DNA from: Candidatus Kaiserbacteria bacterium | Lineage (GTDB): Bacteria; Patescibacteriota; Minisyncoccia; Phycocordibacterales; UBA2100 | Direction: 5' to 3' | NCBI GenBank assembly: GCA_026996985.1 | Contig: JALWJR010000056.1 | Coordinates: forward strand, 1-13,157 | DNA: 13,157 bases | In this document: piece by piece, positions 12,639 through 13,157 of the stretch | Position numbering within the stretch: the stretch's first letter is position 1 | Layout of the letters: each line of letters begins with the position of its first letter | Made by a program: the position numbers and the translations under genes | The notes under the pieces: model-generated | What the model saw: the letters and a program-made list of their open reading frames with translations, nothing else | Database searches by the model: none | What the model was told of the DNA's origin: nothing

Positions 12639-13157
12639 TTATTTATACAGTAAATCAAGAACATGTCTTTTTAAAATCTGTCGTGCAGGAATAAATGCAC
12701 CAATAAAACCGAATAAAACAAAAAATGCTATGGCGCTTACAAATGCGTAATTTGTCAGTACGGGAACAACATCCGCCATCGGCATAGGGATCGGATGTAT
12801 TTTCAACAGTTTAATAACTACAAACCACATTAAAAATGACCCGAAAACAACTCCCGAAAATACATAAAACATTCCTCGCAACAAATACGCAGATAGAACA
12901 ATTTTATTCTCAACTCCTATAGCTTTAAGAATTCCCAGTTGCCTTTTATTGTTTATCATATCAACAAAAATGACAACAAAAACAACCATTCCCGCCAAAA
13001 GAGCACCTATAACACGTAAAATCGTTCCTATCATTTCAAAAGACTTGCTGATACTTGCCCCAAAGGCAATATTTTCCTGCCAAGTTTTAACTTGGCAATT
13101 CGCGCATTGTTGCTGTAATTTCTTTTTTAACTGTTCGGCATCGCTTCTGTCATAGAG
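12639..13157 (-). CDS. FtsX/MacB-type ABC transporter permease, C-terminal part (cut by window end)
   Basis: The frame is open from the window edge (13157), with 172 residues visible. The Met at 13034 is internal: the 41 codons before it read as the end of a MacB-type extracytoplasmic domain (YDRSDAEQLKKKLQ, then KTWQE). The rest is the FtsX domain: a first transmembrane helix (~IGALLAGMVVFVVIFVDMI), the typical coupling segment NNKRQLGILKAIGV facing the ATPase, two more helices, and a C-terminal basic tail (ARQILKRHVLDLLYK). The extracytoplasmic part contains a CxxC motif (CANC, codons within 13095-13106). The ATPase gene follows after 5 bases. The N-terminal transmembrane helix and most of the extracytoplasmic domain lie outside the window. 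Confidence 0.93.
   Translation of the reverse strand, partial: LYDRSDAEQLKKKLQQQCANCQVKTWQENIAFGASISKSFEMIGTILRVIGALLAGMVVFVVIFVDMINNKRQLGILKAIGVENKIVLSAYLLRGMFYVFSGVVFGSFLMWFVVIKLLKIHPIPMPMADVVPVLTNYAFVSAIAFFVLFGFIGAFIPARQILKRHVLDLLYK

Noticed and set aside
12639..13034. Permease starting at the Met at 13034 as a complete 131-aa gene
   Set aside because: The frame continues to the window edge with MacB-like extracytoplasmic sequence, so this Met is internal.
1..13157. tRNA genes, CRISPR arrays, insertion sequences or recoded UGA
   Set aside because: No cloverleaf, no spaced direct repeats and no transposase were seen. UGA serves as a normal stop at 8404-8406 and no gene needs it to be read through.

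Overview
The window (13,157 bases) looks like a chromosomal piece of an uncultured bacterium, most likely of the Candidate Phyla Radiation (Patescibacteria). This placement is an inference. It rests on very compact minus-strand genes, moderate AT-richness, no Shine-Dalgarno sequences, a DUF5663-like helical protein, long low-complexity 'hypothetical' proteins, and a secreted protein mixing myxobacterial-type Cys-rich repeats with an Ig-like tail. UGA is used as a stop (at 8404-8406) and no gene needs UGA read as an amino acid, so the recoded Gracilibacteria/Absconditabacteria type is unlikely. I cannot name the phylum more precisely.

Layout. Positions 1-65 hold the last codons of a possible plus-strand gene. 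Positions 66-282 are non-coding, with a perfect-stem bidirectional terminator (182-220) and a degenerate hairpin (235-258). All other genes are on the minus strand, so transcription runs from high to low coordinates: FtsX-type permease (cut by the window end) -> LolD/MacB-type ABC ATPase -> M50 site-2-type protease -> 953-aa coiled-coil/glycine-rich membrane protein -> 194-aa DUF5663-like protein -> str operon rpsL-rpsG-fusA -> terminator -> own promoter with a structured ~100-nt leader -> tuf-rpsJ -> strong terminator -> 813-aa secreted two-ectodomain protein.

Regulation readable from sequence. rpsL has a good sigma70-type promoter (TTGCAT-17-TATAGT) whose predicted transcript begins with a small hairpin. 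tuf has TTGACT-16-TACTAT with an extended -10 and a leader that can form two hairpins. Three other genes (813-aa protein, 953-aa protein, M50 protease) have an extended -10 box (TGN followed by TATAAT or TACAAT) ending only 6-7 nt before the ATG, which predicts leaderless mRNAs. None of the ten visible start codons has a recognisable Shine-Dalgarno sequence.

The core genes are ordinary translation factors with some unusual details. Ribosomal protein S12 carries Arg where the streptomycin-site Lys normally sits, and it lacks the proline of the normally near-invariant KDLPG loop. S7 has a ~17-residue insertion. The str and S10 units are split by terminators after fusA and after rpsJ. The least understood parts are the 953/194-aa gene pair and the 813-aa surface protein, which reads like two exported proteins fused through a transmembrane hairpin.
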